A stretch of DNA of 30,369 nucleotides from Spirochaeta sp. (GTDB taxonomy: Bacteria > Spirochaetota > Spirochaetia > Sphaerochaetales > Sphaerochaetaceae). A program made the position numbers and the translations under genes. The stretch is from the NCBI GenBank assembly GCA_020054965.1, contig JAIMZO010000002.1, positions 1 through 30,369 of the forward strand, read 5' to 3'. Below the pieces are notes generated by a model. It saw only the letters and a list, made by a program, of their open reading frames with translations. It did no database searches and was not told the DNA's origin. How positions within the stretch are numbered: position 1 is the first letter of the stretch; the number at the start of each line of letters is the position of its first letter. Shown here in pieces: positions 18,501 through 25,317 of the stretch.

Positions 18501-19074
18501 ACAGGTGAGTGATAAGACATTCTACTTCCTTCGAGACGAGAAGAGTGGCCTCTGTATTGCTGATATGATTGCAAAAGAGGATACGGTCGGTTTGTTTGTA
18601 ACTACCAGTTCCCTTTCCTTGGCTCCCTATCTCAAGGAGCTGGAGGAGCAGGGGGATACCATGCGGCACCTTTCTGTCAAACTTCTTGCCGACCGCCTTG
18701 CCGAAGCACTTGCCGAGAAAGCGCAGCAGTTGATTGTATCCATGTGGGGGGAGCAATTGCCTTCCTACCTACGTCCAGCCCCAGGATATCCCTCCTGGAA
18801 CGACCATAGTGAGAAGGGCACCCTGTTCAGCTTGCTTGATGCAACCGAGAGGATCGGGGTACAGCTTACTGAAAGTTTCGCCATGAATCCTCCCTCCTCG
18901 GTATGCGGGATGCTGATCGGAGGGGAGCATCTTCGGTATTTTGCCCTCAAGCATGTCAGTGAAGAACAGCTCTCCCTCTACGCAAAGCGGAAAGGTATAG
19001 ACAGGCAGATGCATGCCACGCTCCTCAGTGGTATGGAATACTGTAGCTATGCAAGTAATCGACATACTCAATGA
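15523..19074 (+). CDS. metH: Cobalamin-dependent methionine synthase
   Basis: MetH methylates homocysteine using methyl-tetrahydrofolate through methylcobalamin. All modules are present in 1183 residues. The homocysteine domain (about 1-320) has zinc ligands Cys near 240 (GLNCSTG) and the Cys pair near 302 (GGCCGTT). The folate-binding domain (about 348-600) starts with LVGERTNVAGSRKF. The B12 cap lies at about 640-730 and the B12 domain carries GDVHDIGKN, whose His750 ligates cobalt. The C-terminal reactivation domain has RPAPGYPSW near 1084, which binds S-adenosylmethionine. Full length means it can be reactivated by reduced flavodoxin and SAM. It starts 1 nt after the UPF0280 stop and overlaps metF by 26 nt. 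The GGAGG upstream is rather distant, so translation may be coupled. Confidence 0.97.
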   Translation: MDRKEYLQVLLKKRIVLLDGAMGTMIQKQGLQVEDYTLEDISAPGCNEFLNLSRGDVIYQIHQEYLSSGADIIETNTFCANAFNLAEYGLSGEVGPINLAACEIAREAAADYEATHDGYAFVAGVLGPTNRSLSFSEKVEDPAYRQKDFSSFLEMYREQVRALLQGGVDLLLIETVFDTLVAKSAIIACLEEMEAQQRTIPLMVSVTFSDQSGRTLSGQTLEAFVASLVPFPLFSLGLNCSTGPKEMLPLIEKLSGLCPFYVSAHPNAGFPDKEGNYQLQAQQMAKELAPALQKGYLNILGGCCGTTPVHIKALKEASAQAVVRQLPSIASSLALSGMDAVQEKEGEILLVGERTNVAGSRKFARLIKEEKWEEALQIAREQVAHGSSVLDLCMDASMLDAERSMKNFLRYIASDPSVAKAAIMIDSSDWEVVCSAMGEVQGRGIVNSISLKEGEETFISHAKHIARYGHAMVVMLFDEEGQAATYERKIAIAKRSYSLLHQAGIRDEDIIFDANVLSIATGIEEHDTYARDFILATRELKRLYPRCHTSGGVSNLSFSFRGNDALRSAMHAILLELADLDMAIINPASLIDVQTLNKDVRSTIEHALMAEGGDLADIRAELINLALTMQSEDTPKKKVAPRSERSASDRLYDAVVAGDHTYLSQDLEAMKEENPLSLVEGPLMDGMKEVGRLFGKGKLFLPQVVRSARTMKLAVDILQPRITAYLAKNLHETRNQKKLAVLATVKGDVHDIGKNIVALILTCNGFEVIDLGVMVPSADIYDAAIKYQADIVGLSGLITPSLKEMERVISLFEERGASIPIFVGGATTSEIHTAVKLSVRYSNPVIQTKDASAMALAANEVVGPNRLAFFHEVHEHYRQLRENHQDVKEEKSSSVAVGYAFSLESSEQKSVGTKAKTYGVNTLKDIPLADLVDLINWNMYCAAWKVPPSSEEGVRLIKQAKALLEEEKIRLLFEQGCRIVYGVFPAKSDRLAVQVSDKTFYFLRDEKSGLCIADMIAKEDTVGLFVTTSSLSLAPYLKELEEQGDTMRHLSVKLLADRLAEALAEKAQQLIVSMWGEQLPSYLRPAPGYPSWNDHSEKGTLFSLLDATERIGVQLTESFAMNPPSSVCGMLIGGEHLRYFALKHVSEEQLSLYAKRKGIDRQMHATLLSGMEYCSYASNRHTQ

Positions 19075-20002
19075 GGCAAAGAAACCCCTGTTTACCTTTG
19101 AACTGGTTCCCCCTTTGAAGGGCGGAGATGTCCAGACGCTGCTGGAATCCGTGCGTACGCTCAGTGAATTCAATCCAGCATACATCAATGTAACCAACCA
19201 CCAGCAGGAGGTGGTCTACGTGGAAAGGGAAGATGGGCTCCTGGAGCGGCGAACCGTGCATAAGAGACCTGGTACGGTTGCACTTTCAGCCTTGATCCAA
19301 TATACATTCCAGATTCCTGTAGTGGCACACCTGATCTGCGGAGGGATGGATGCCGACCAGCTTGAGGATGCCTTGGTGGAGCTTAATTTCCTGGGCATCG
19401 AGAATATCCTTGCACTGAGGGGAGATCCTCCAAATGGGGTGAAGCGGTTTGTGCCGGTAAAAGGTGGCTATGATCACTCAAGTGATCTGGTAACCCAGAT
19501 TGCTCGCCTCAACGAGGGAATCTATCTGGATAAGCAACTCCAGAATGCGCAAAAAACCCACTTCTGTACCGGCGTTGCAGGCTATCCAGAGAAGCATGGG
19601 GAAGCTCCAAACCTCACCTATGATATCCAGATGTTGAAGAAGAAGGTGGACAGTGGTGCCCAGTATATTGTCACCCAGATGTTCTTCGACAATAGTGTGT
19701 ACTATCGCTTTGTTGATGCCTGTAGAAAAGAAGGCATCACTGTGCCCATCATTCCCGGAATAAAGCCCATTGGCAGTAAGCGAGATCTTGCCACCATCCC
19801 CCAGACGTTCCATGTCGATTTTCCCGATGAGCTTGTTTCTCTGGTGAATGGTGCAACAAAGCTCGCTGAAATCAGGGAGATTGGCGAATATTGGTGTATC
19901 AAACAGGCAAAGGATCTGCTCGCCCATGATGTTCCCGGTGTACATTTTTACACCCTTGGAAAGGCGGACAGGGTAGCCAAGATTGTCAGGGAAGTGTTTT
20001 AA
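19049..20002 (+). CDS. metF: Methylenetetrahydrofolate reductase
   Basis: MetF reduces 5,10-methylene-THF to 5-methyl-THF, the methyl donor that MetH uses. The 317-residue flavin TIM-barrel protein shows FTFELVPPLKGGD with the catalytic glutamate near the N-terminus, NVTNH, the ALRGDPP stretch, QMFFDNSVYYRF and PGIKPIGS. I take the ATG at 19049, which gives the standard N-terminus MQVIDILNEAKKPLFTFE; the frame opens 12 codons earlier. The start is inside the metH tail (26-nt overlap) and has no good Shine-Dalgarno, so it is probably translated by coupling. Its TAA overlaps the stop of the convergent nth gene in a shared TTAA. Confidence 0.96.
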   Translation: MQVIDILNEAKKPLFTFELVPPLKGGDVQTLLESVRTLSEFNPAYINVTNHQQEVVYVEREDGLLERRTVHKRPGTVALSALIQYTFQIPVVAHLICGGMDADQLEDALVELNFLGIENILALRGDPPNGVKRFVPVKGGYDHSSDLVTQIARLNEGIYLDKQLQNAQKTHFCTGVAGYPEKHGEAPNLTYDIQMLKKKVDSGAQYIVTQMFFDNSVYYRFVDACRKEGITVPIIPGIKPIGSKRDLATIPQTFHVDFPDELVSLVNGATKLAEIREIGEYWCIKQAKDLLAHDVPGVHFYTLGKADRVAKIVREVF

Positions 20003-20661
20003 CGACTACGCTTCACTCCAATCTTCGGACAGTGCTCCGCTTCAGGGCATTTGCTGCAGAAGGGGCTGATTGGTGTACAGATGAGCTGTCCATATCGCAC
20101 CAATAGTTCATTGAGAGGAATCCAGAATCTTCTTGGCATGATTCCCATAAGATCTTTCTCTGTCTGCTCCGGGGTTTTTGTCTCCACCCATCCCATTCGA
20201 TTTGCAATCTGGTGAACATGGCAATCCACGCAGATAGCCTCAATCTGGAACCCCAGGTTGAGGGTGAGATTTGCGGTTTTAATGCCTACCCCAGGGAGGG
20301 AGAGCAGCGCTTGCTGGTCATTTGGAACAACTCCCCCATACTGTTCAAGGAGTATTCTGCTGATGGTTTTGATATTCCTTGCTTTGGTTTTATAGAACCC
20401 TGATGGGTAGATGGCCTTCTGGATTTCCTCTTCACTGAGATGAAGCATACCCTTTGGGTCCTTCGCGAGCGCAAAGAGTCTTGCGCTTGCATCGAGGGTC
20501 ACCTCATCCTTGGTTCTCAGTGATATGATGGTAGCTATAAGCACCCGAAAGGGATCGTTCTCCCTCTCTGCAATTACCGAAACTGAGGGTAGGATACCAC
20601 CCTCCTTCTCGATTGCTTGCTTGAACTGCGTGAAAACTGAATCCCAATATGCATCATCCAT
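19999..20661 (-). CDS. nth: Endonuclease III (DNA glycosylase/AP lyase)
   Basis: Nth removes oxidised pyrimidines and nicks the abasic site in base excision repair. The 220-residue protein has the helix-hairpin-helix LPGVGIKTAN with catalytic Lys128, the VDCHVHQIANR stretch with Asp146, and the C-terminal 4Fe-4S loop Cys195, 202, 205, 211 in the canonical Cx6Cx2Cx5C spacing. I choose the ATG at 20661, which has AGGAG 7 nt upstream, rather than the longer frame beginning at 20697. It is divergent from the aroF-pheA gene (78 bp between starts) and convergent with metF, whose stop codon it overlaps. A TTGCCT-N17-TAGGAG pair also precedes the start, but the last box doubles as the Shine-Dalgarno, so I cannot separate the two readings. 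Confidence 0.96.
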   Translation of the reverse strand: MDDAYWDSVFTQFKQAIEKEGGILPSVSVIAERENDPFRVLIATIISLRTKDEVTLDASARLFALAKDPKGMLHLSEEEIQKAIYPSGFYKTKARNIKTISRILLEQYGGVVPNDQQALLSLPGVGIKTANLTLNLGFQIEAICVDCHVHQIANRMGWVETKTPEQTEKDLMGIMPRRFWIPLNELLVRYGQLICTPISPFCSKCPEAEHCPKIGVKRSR

Positions 20662-20704
20662 AGGCATTCTCCTATCATGGAAAGGTAAAATAGGCAATGA
20701 TTAC

Positions 20705-20733
20705 TTGACCTTTTTACTATTACCCTCTAGCGT
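20705..20733 (+). promoter_or_regulatory. Promoter of the DAHP synthase-prephenate dehydratase gene, predicting a leaderless mRNA
   Basis: TTGACC (20705-20710), 17-nt spacer, TAGCGT (20728-20733), then 6 nt to the ATG at 20740. No Shine-Dalgarno is present. The spacer begins TTTTTACTAT, the same ten bases found at the same place before sdaA. Confidence 0.6.
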
Positions 20734-20739
20734 ATTTTC

Positions 20740-22650
20740 ATGATAATCGTACTGCAAAAGAATATTGGGGACACACAGAGGGAAGCGATCAGATCCTTCC
20801 TTGTTGAAAAGGGCTACACCGTCAAAGAAATCATTGGACAGGAAGAAACTGTCTTTGGTGCGGTGGGCCGGAGTACCGTTGACATCAGGGAAGTGGAGAT
20901 GCTTGAGGGAGTGGCCAGTGTGGTACCCATCAGCAAACCCTATAAACTTGCTTCAAGGGAACTGAAGAAGGAGGACACCATTGTGTCCGTTGGCAAAGTG
21001 AAGATTGGTGGAAACCGTATTGCCATGTTTGCCGGCCCCTGTGCAATAGAGTCACGTGAGCAGATCATGAGCATTGCTGAGGCAGTACGGGATGCGGGTG
21101 CTGTCATTCTCAGGGGAGGTGCATTCAAGCCAAGAACCAGCCCCTATGCCTTCCAGGGTTTGGGAGAAGAGGGGCTGCAGTACCTCAAGGAAGCCGGTGA
21201 GACGTTCGGTATGCCGGTAACCAGTGAAATAGTGAATCCTTCAGATGCACCGATGATGGAAAAGTACATAGACATGTTCCAGATCGGGGCAAGGAACATG
21301 CAGAATTTTGAACTCCTCAAGGCTGTAGGGAAGACCGGTATGCCGGTTCTCCTGAAGCGAGGACTTTGCGCCACCATCGAGGAGTGGCTGATGGCCGCTG
21401 AATACCTGATGAGCAGTGGTACCGACCAGGTGGTCCTGTGTGAACGAGGAATTCGTACCTATGAACGGGCTACAAGGAATACCCTCGATATCTCAGCAAT
21501 CCCCATGGTGCAGAAGATGACCCACTTGCCGGTCATTGGCGATCCAAGCCATGCAACAGGGGTGAGGGACATGGTTTCCCCGATGAGCCTGGCGTTGGTT
21601 GCCAGTGGAGCCTCTGGTTTGATCGTTGAAGTACACAACCATCCTGAGAAAGCCTTCAGTGATGGTCCGCAATCCCTCTATCCGTCCCAGTTTGAGAAAT
21701 TGATGCGTGACATCCAGGCACTGAGCTCGGTGGTGGGAAAATCATTGGAACGCATTCCCCGGCTTTCCCCCATTACAATTTCCCATACAAAGGAACAGGT
21801 TCCAGAGAAGGACCAGTTGGTGGTCGCATTCCAAGGAGAGAGAGGGGCTTACAGTGAACTTGCAATCCAGCGGGCATTTGACGAGAGCACCAAGGTGCTT
21901 CCTTGTAAAGGTTTTGCAGATGTCTTTGAGGCAGTCATGGAAGGCAAGGCTTCCTATGGCATGATTCCCATGGAGAATACCCTGGGTGGTACGCTGTACG
22001 AAAATCTGGACCTTCTGGATAGACATCCAGGTATCGAGGTTGTGGGAGAGCAACAGATCAGGATAATCCACAACCTTATTGCACTCCATGGGGCCAAGAA
22101 GGAGGACATCAGGGAGATCTATTCTCACCCGCAGGGGCTTGCCCAGTGTACTGACTACCTTGCAAAGGAGATGGCACACGCCAAGGCAATTCCCTTCTTC
22201 GATACCGCTGGTGCAGTCGCCTATGTAAAAGAGTGTGGTGACATCCATAAAGCAGCCATTGCAGGCCTTCCTGCGGCAAAGGTGCATGGACTTGAGGTCC
22301 TTGAAGAGGCTATCGAAAGCAACTCCAGCAACTATACACGCTTCTACATTATCTGCCGTGAAGAGCGAAGCAGTGTGTTTCGGTCTGCCAGCCAGGTCAA
22401 TCGTGCTTCCTTGCGGTTCACTGTTCCCGATCGCCCAGGATCTCTCTTCCAAGCCCTCCTGGTTCTTACCAAGCATGGTTTGAATATGAAAAAACTGGAA
22501 AGCCGTCCTATCCCTGGAAAGCCATGGGAGTACTCTTTCTTTGTGGAGACGGAGCTTGGTGAGGAAGGTGCGTTCAAGGTTGCACTTGAAGAGCTTGGTG
22601 GCATTTGCCACTCGATTCGGGTCCTGGGGACCTATTCCAGCACACTCTGA
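20740..22650 (+). CDS. Fusion of DAHP synthase (type I-beta) and prephenate dehydratase with ACT domain
   Basis: One 636-residue polypeptide joins the first step of the shikimate pathway to the phenylalanine branch. Residues 1-70 are the ferredoxin-like regulatory domain of the I-beta DAHP synthases. Residues about 85-345 are the catalytic barrel, with the metal-site Cys101 (FAGPCAIES), AFKPRTSPYAFQG, QIGARNMQN and GDPSHATG. After a short linker, residues about 363-545 are prephenate dehydratase, with AFQGERGAYSE and the catalytic Thr533-Arg534-Phe535. Residues about 555-635 are an ACT domain with PGSLFQAL and ESRP, which bind phenylalanine for feedback inhibition. No chorismate mutase is included. 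Both enzymes thus share regulatory domains at each end. The frame is continuous and no stop separates the halves. DUF4416 follows 1 nt later. Confidence 0.94.
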   Translation: MIIVLQKNIGDTQREAIRSFLVEKGYTVKEIIGQEETVFGAVGRSTVDIREVEMLEGVASVVPISKPYKLASRELKKEDTIVSVGKVKIGGNRIAMFAGPCAIESREQIMSIAEAVRDAGAVILRGGAFKPRTSPYAFQGLGEEGLQYLKEAGETFGMPVTSEIVNPSDAPMMEKYIDMFQIGARNMQNFELLKAVGKTGMPVLLKRGLCATIEEWLMAAEYLMSSGTDQVVLCERGIRTYERATRNTLDISAIPMVQKMTHLPVIGDPSHATGVRDMVSPMSLALVASGASGLIVEVHNHPEKAFSDGPQSLYPSQFEKLMRDIQALSSVVGKSLERIPRLSPITISHTKEQVPEKDQLVVAFQGERGAYSELAIQRAFDESTKVLPCKGFADVFEAVMEGKASYGMIPMENTLGGTLYENLDLLDRHPGIEVVGEQQIRIIHNLIALHGAKKEDIREIYSHPQGLAQCTDYLAKEMAHAKAIPFFDTAGAVAYVKECGDIHKAAIAGLPAAKVHGLEVLEEAIESNSSNYTRFYIICREERSSVFRSASQVNRASLRFTVPDRPGSLFQALLVLTKHGLNMKKLESRPIPGKPWEYSFFVETELGEEGAFKVALEELGGICHSIRVLGTYSSTL

Positions 22651-22651
22651 C

Positions 22652-23188
22652 ATGGATAGGGAGCAGGGTTTCCTGCCCCATCGTCTGGTGATGGGGGTGT
22701 TGGTTTCACAACAGGAGATGATTCCTCTCGTGAAGGAGCGCCTTATTGAGCGGTATGGGCCTATCTTGGATAGTACAGAGCCCAAACCCTTTACCTATAC
22801 CGATTACTATGACGATGAGATGGGAGGAAAACCCTTGCGGTTTTATCTGAGCTTTGCCCCTCTCATCGATCCGTCCCGGCTATCTGCGATCAAGCGAGAG
22901 ACCAATGCATTGGAAGCGGAATTTGCCCAGGATGGTGGGAGGAGAGTGAATCTGGATCCCGGATTGCTGGGCCAGGCCAATCTTGTGCTTGCCACTACCA
23001 AAAATCGTGCACACCGCATTCCATTATCTGAAGGCATCTATGCTGAACTTACCCTGATGTATGCAAACAAGCAGTTTAAAAGCTTTCCCTGGACCTATGC
23101 AGATTATACGAGTGAGGAAGTAAAACTCCTCTTCGCCTCTTGGAGAGAGCAGTATCGAAGACAGCTGAAGCAAGAAGGCCTCTTGTAA
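22652..23188 (+). CDS. DUF4416 family protein
   Basis: The 178-residue cytoplasmic protein matches the DUF4416 family in its pattern: LVMGVLVSQ near the start, ERYGPI, FTYTDYYDDEMG, LRFYLSF, RRVNLDPG, LVLATTKNRAHRI, EGIYAELTL and FPWTYADY. The function of the family is unknown; conserved acidic and tyrosine clusters suggest metal or nucleotide binding but that is a guess. It starts 1 nt after the aroF-pheA stop at a TGACATG junction and is followed by the lipoprotein gene 12 nt later, so it is the middle gene of that operon. There is no clear Shine-Dalgarno, so translation is probably coupled. Confidence 0.85.
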   Translation: MDREQGFLPHRLVMGVLVSQQEMIPLVKERLIERYGPILDSTEPKPFTYTDYYDDEMGGKPLRFYLSFAPLIDPSRLSAIKRETNALEAEFAQDGGRRVNLDPGLLGQANLVLATTKNRAHRIPLSEGIYAELTLMYANKQFKSFPWTYADYTSEEVKLLFASWREQYRRQLKQEGLL

Positions 23189-23200
23189 TGCTTATAAGGT

Positions 23201-23929
23201 GTGAGAGTAGTATTTTGTTGCCTCCTTCTCATACTCTGTATTGGATGTGAGGCAAATGTTTTACACGAACAACGGATAACGGTCTCTTTGCAGGATCCCC
23301 ATCCTTGGGCGGAGGCCTCCCATCGTCCGCTCTGGCATACCTTGGTGTATACAAATGGGGATGGGACTCGCAGTTCCATGCATCTCATAGAGGGACAAAA
23401 TCGAGTCACGCTCACCGTACCGAGGGATTCCTTGACTGTTTTCTGTGCCTATCCGCTCTCTTCCCTGCATCCTTATGGTGGGTTCTACCATCCTGGGGCA
23501 GACGATTCTGTAACACTTAGCCAGGAACAAGGAGAGCTTGCCAAACTTCTTCTTGACTCCTATCAGTTCAATCCTGAGGCAGTGGAGCATATCAATGCCA
23601 CCTATCTTGCCGATGAGGTAGGGGATGCATCCCTTCTTGACGGGAACGCATTGGTGGTCTCCTTGCTCAATGGGGAGGGTATACCTCCTGGTCTGAGACA
23701 CTATGAGAAACTGGACGTATTCGTATCGGATATTCCATCCGGTTACTGGGTTCCCGAGCGGCTAAGCCAGGAACCCTTCTGGAATAGATGGGGAGAGGTT
23801 GTTTCCTTGGAACTGGAGGGTGGATTGCAACGGTTTCTCAATAGGGAAGGCTCCCTTTGTCTTTCACTCTATGTGGATCTTAAGAAGGGTGAGTACCTGA
23901 GTAGTCTCTCAAAAGCGCCTCCCTGGTAA
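23201..23929 (+). CDS. Probable lipoprotein of unknown function
   Basis: I do not recognise a domain. The 242-residue product begins with a short positive tip, a hydrophobic stretch and LCIGC, so Cys16 could be lipidated by Lgt; this lipobox is relaxed, as in spirochaetes. The mature part is mostly polar and beta-like, with a conserved-looking SLQDP near residue 29 and many Ser/Thr and Tyr. I take the GTG at 23201; upstream bases AAGGT are too close to be a good Shine-Dalgarno, so the start is less sure. It follows DUF4416 by 12 nt and lies 41 nt before sdaA. No terminator is seen after it. A small secreted protein with a similar SLQDP stretch lies after sdaA. Confidence 0.75.
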   Translation: MRVVFCCLLLILCIGCEANVLHEQRITVSLQDPHPWAEASHRPLWHTLVYTNGDGTRSSMHLIEGQNRVTLTVPRDSLTVFCAYPLSSLHPYGGFYHPGADDSVTLSQEQGELAKLLLDSYQFNPEAVEHINATYLADEVGDASLLDGNALVVSLLNGEGIPPGLRHYEKLDVFVSDIPSGYWVPERLSQEPFWNRWGEVVSLELEGGLQRFLNREGSLCLSLYVDLKKGEYLSSLSKAPPW

Positions 23930-23935
23930 AAGAGC

Positions 23936-23964
23936 TTCCCATTTTTACTATAAACCGGTAGAGT
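23936..23964 (+). promoter_or_regulatory. Promoter of sdaA, predicting a leaderless mRNA
   Basis: TTCCCA (23936-23941), 17-nt spacer, TAGAGT (23959-23964), then 6 nt to the ATG at 23971. The geometry matches that of lgt and aroF-pheA exactly. A TATAAA at 23949-23954 is an alternative -10 box; it would leave a leader of about 10 nt, also without a Shine-Dalgarno. The spacer starts with TTTTTACTAT, shared with aroF-pheA. Confidence 0.5.
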
Positions 23965-23970
23965 TTGTAC

Positions 23971-25179
23971 ATGGAATCCTTGCGTGAACTCTACAGAATC
24001 GGGTATGGCCCCTCGAGTAGCCATACCATGGGCCCGCGCTCTGCAGCACAACACTTCCTCTCCCTTCATGCTGACTGCCAGCGGTTTGAGGCTGATCTGT
24101 ACGGAAGTTTGGCTGCTACCGGGAAGGGACACTTGACCGATAAAGCCTTGCGAGAGGTGTTTTCCTCCGCGGGCAAAGATGTTGAGATTGTCTGGTACCC
24201 AGAAATTGAGAAACCTTTCCACCCCAATGCACTTACAATTCGTTCCCTCTCTGATACAGGTGAAGTCATCTTTGAGAACACCTACTACAGTGTGGGAGGT
24301 GGAAAAATTGTGCTGGAAGGTGAAGATGCTGACCAGGCTGCAGAAGTATATCCCAAGGCATATTCCAAAATGCGCCAGATTCTTGACTACTGCGGAGAAG
24401 AGGGCATACAGATCTGGGAATTTGCTCTCCAGTTCGAGGATTCGGACATTCTCACCTACATGGATGAAATCTGGAGTGTGATGTGTGATGCAATTGAGCG
24501 TGGGGTGAATGCAGAGGGTGTACTTCCTGGTGGCTTGAAGCTTCCAAGGAAGGCAAGCCAATTCAACTCCAAGGCTGGTGAGTTCACCGCTGCAATGGGA
24601 AATCCTGCATTTGCCATCAGCTACGCTCTTGCAGTCAGTGAGGAGAATGCTGGTGGGGGGAAGATTGTCACAGCCCCAACCTGTGGAAGCAGTGGTGTGC
24701 TTCCTGGGGTTTTGTACTACCTGGCTAAACAGTATAAGTTTCCCAAGATACGTATATTGCGTGCGCTTCTCACCGCCGGGATCATCGGCAATGTGGTGAA
24801 GACCAATGGATCGATCAGTGGGGCGGAGGTTGGTTGCCAAGGAGAGATAGGGGTTGCCTGTGCAATGGCAGGGGCTGCTGCTACCCAGCTTCTTGGTGGC
24901 TCCATCTTCCAGATAGAGTATGCTGCAGAAATGGGTCTTGAGCATCATCTTGGCCTTACTTGTGATCCAATGCGTGGTCTTGTGCAGATTCCGTGCATCG
25001 AACGGAATGCCCTTGCTACCATGCGCTCCCTAGACCACTGCACCTATGCCTTGCTTGGTGATGGACGTCATAAGGTCTCTTTCGACAGTGTCATCGAGGT
25101 GATGATGGAAACTGGACAAGCGCTTCCTTCCCTCTATCGGGAAACAAGCAAAGGCGGCCTTGCCAAAGTCCTTGGATAA
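23971..25179 (+). CDS. sdaA: L-serine ammonia-lyase, single-chain iron-sulfur type
   Basis: The enzyme deaminates L-serine to pyruvate and ammonia with a 4Fe-4S cluster that is oxygen sensitive. The 402-residue chain contains the alpha and beta domains fused, as in E. coli SdaA. The N-terminal part has YGPSSSHTMGPRSAA and the C-terminal part has APTCGSSGV, GCQGEIGVACAMAG (Cys289, Cys297) and LTCDPMRGLVQIPCIERN (Cys331, Cys342); three of the C-terminal cysteines would hold the cluster. The length is shorter than E. coli SdaA (454). I use the ATG at 23971; a TTG two codons upstream lies at the promoter end. It stands between two putative exported proteins and is probably its own transcript. Confidence 0.95.
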   Translation: MESLRELYRIGYGPSSSHTMGPRSAAQHFLSLHADCQRFEADLYGSLAATGKGHLTDKALREVFSSAGKDVEIVWYPEIEKPFHPNALTIRSLSDTGEVIFENTYYSVGGGKIVLEGEDADQAAEVYPKAYSKMRQILDYCGEEGIQIWEFALQFEDSDILTYMDEIWSVMCDAIERGVNAEGVLPGGLKLPRKASQFNSKAGEFTAAMGNPAFAISYALAVSEENAGGGKIVTAPTCGSSGVLPGVLYYLAKQYKFPKIRILRALLTAGIIGNVVKTNGSISGAEVGCQGEIGVACAMAGAAATQLLGGSIFQIEYAAEMGLEHHLGLTCDPMRGLVQIPCIERNALATMRSLDHCTYALLGDGRHKVSFDSVIEVMMETGQALPSLYRETSKGGLAKVLG

Positions 25180-25317
25180 GAATAGTATGTCATAAGATGT
25201 TTGTGCTCTAATCTATTCTATAGGATTGATATAGGTGGATCTTAGGCATGTCTAGTAGTGCTGAATATGTCATTGATGATTGTTTCTACTGACATAGGTT
25301 TTCTGGATAGGTATGCT

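Noticed and set aside
21742..22785. Minus-strand open frame of 347 codons opposite the prephenate dehydratase half
   Set aside because: It is antisense to recognisable PDT and ACT motifs and shows no domain of its own.
25289..25317. CTGACA-N17-TATGCT directly before the small secreted gene
   Set aside because: The -10 box touches the ATG, so transcription would begin inside the coding region; the geometry differs from the other leaderless promoters.
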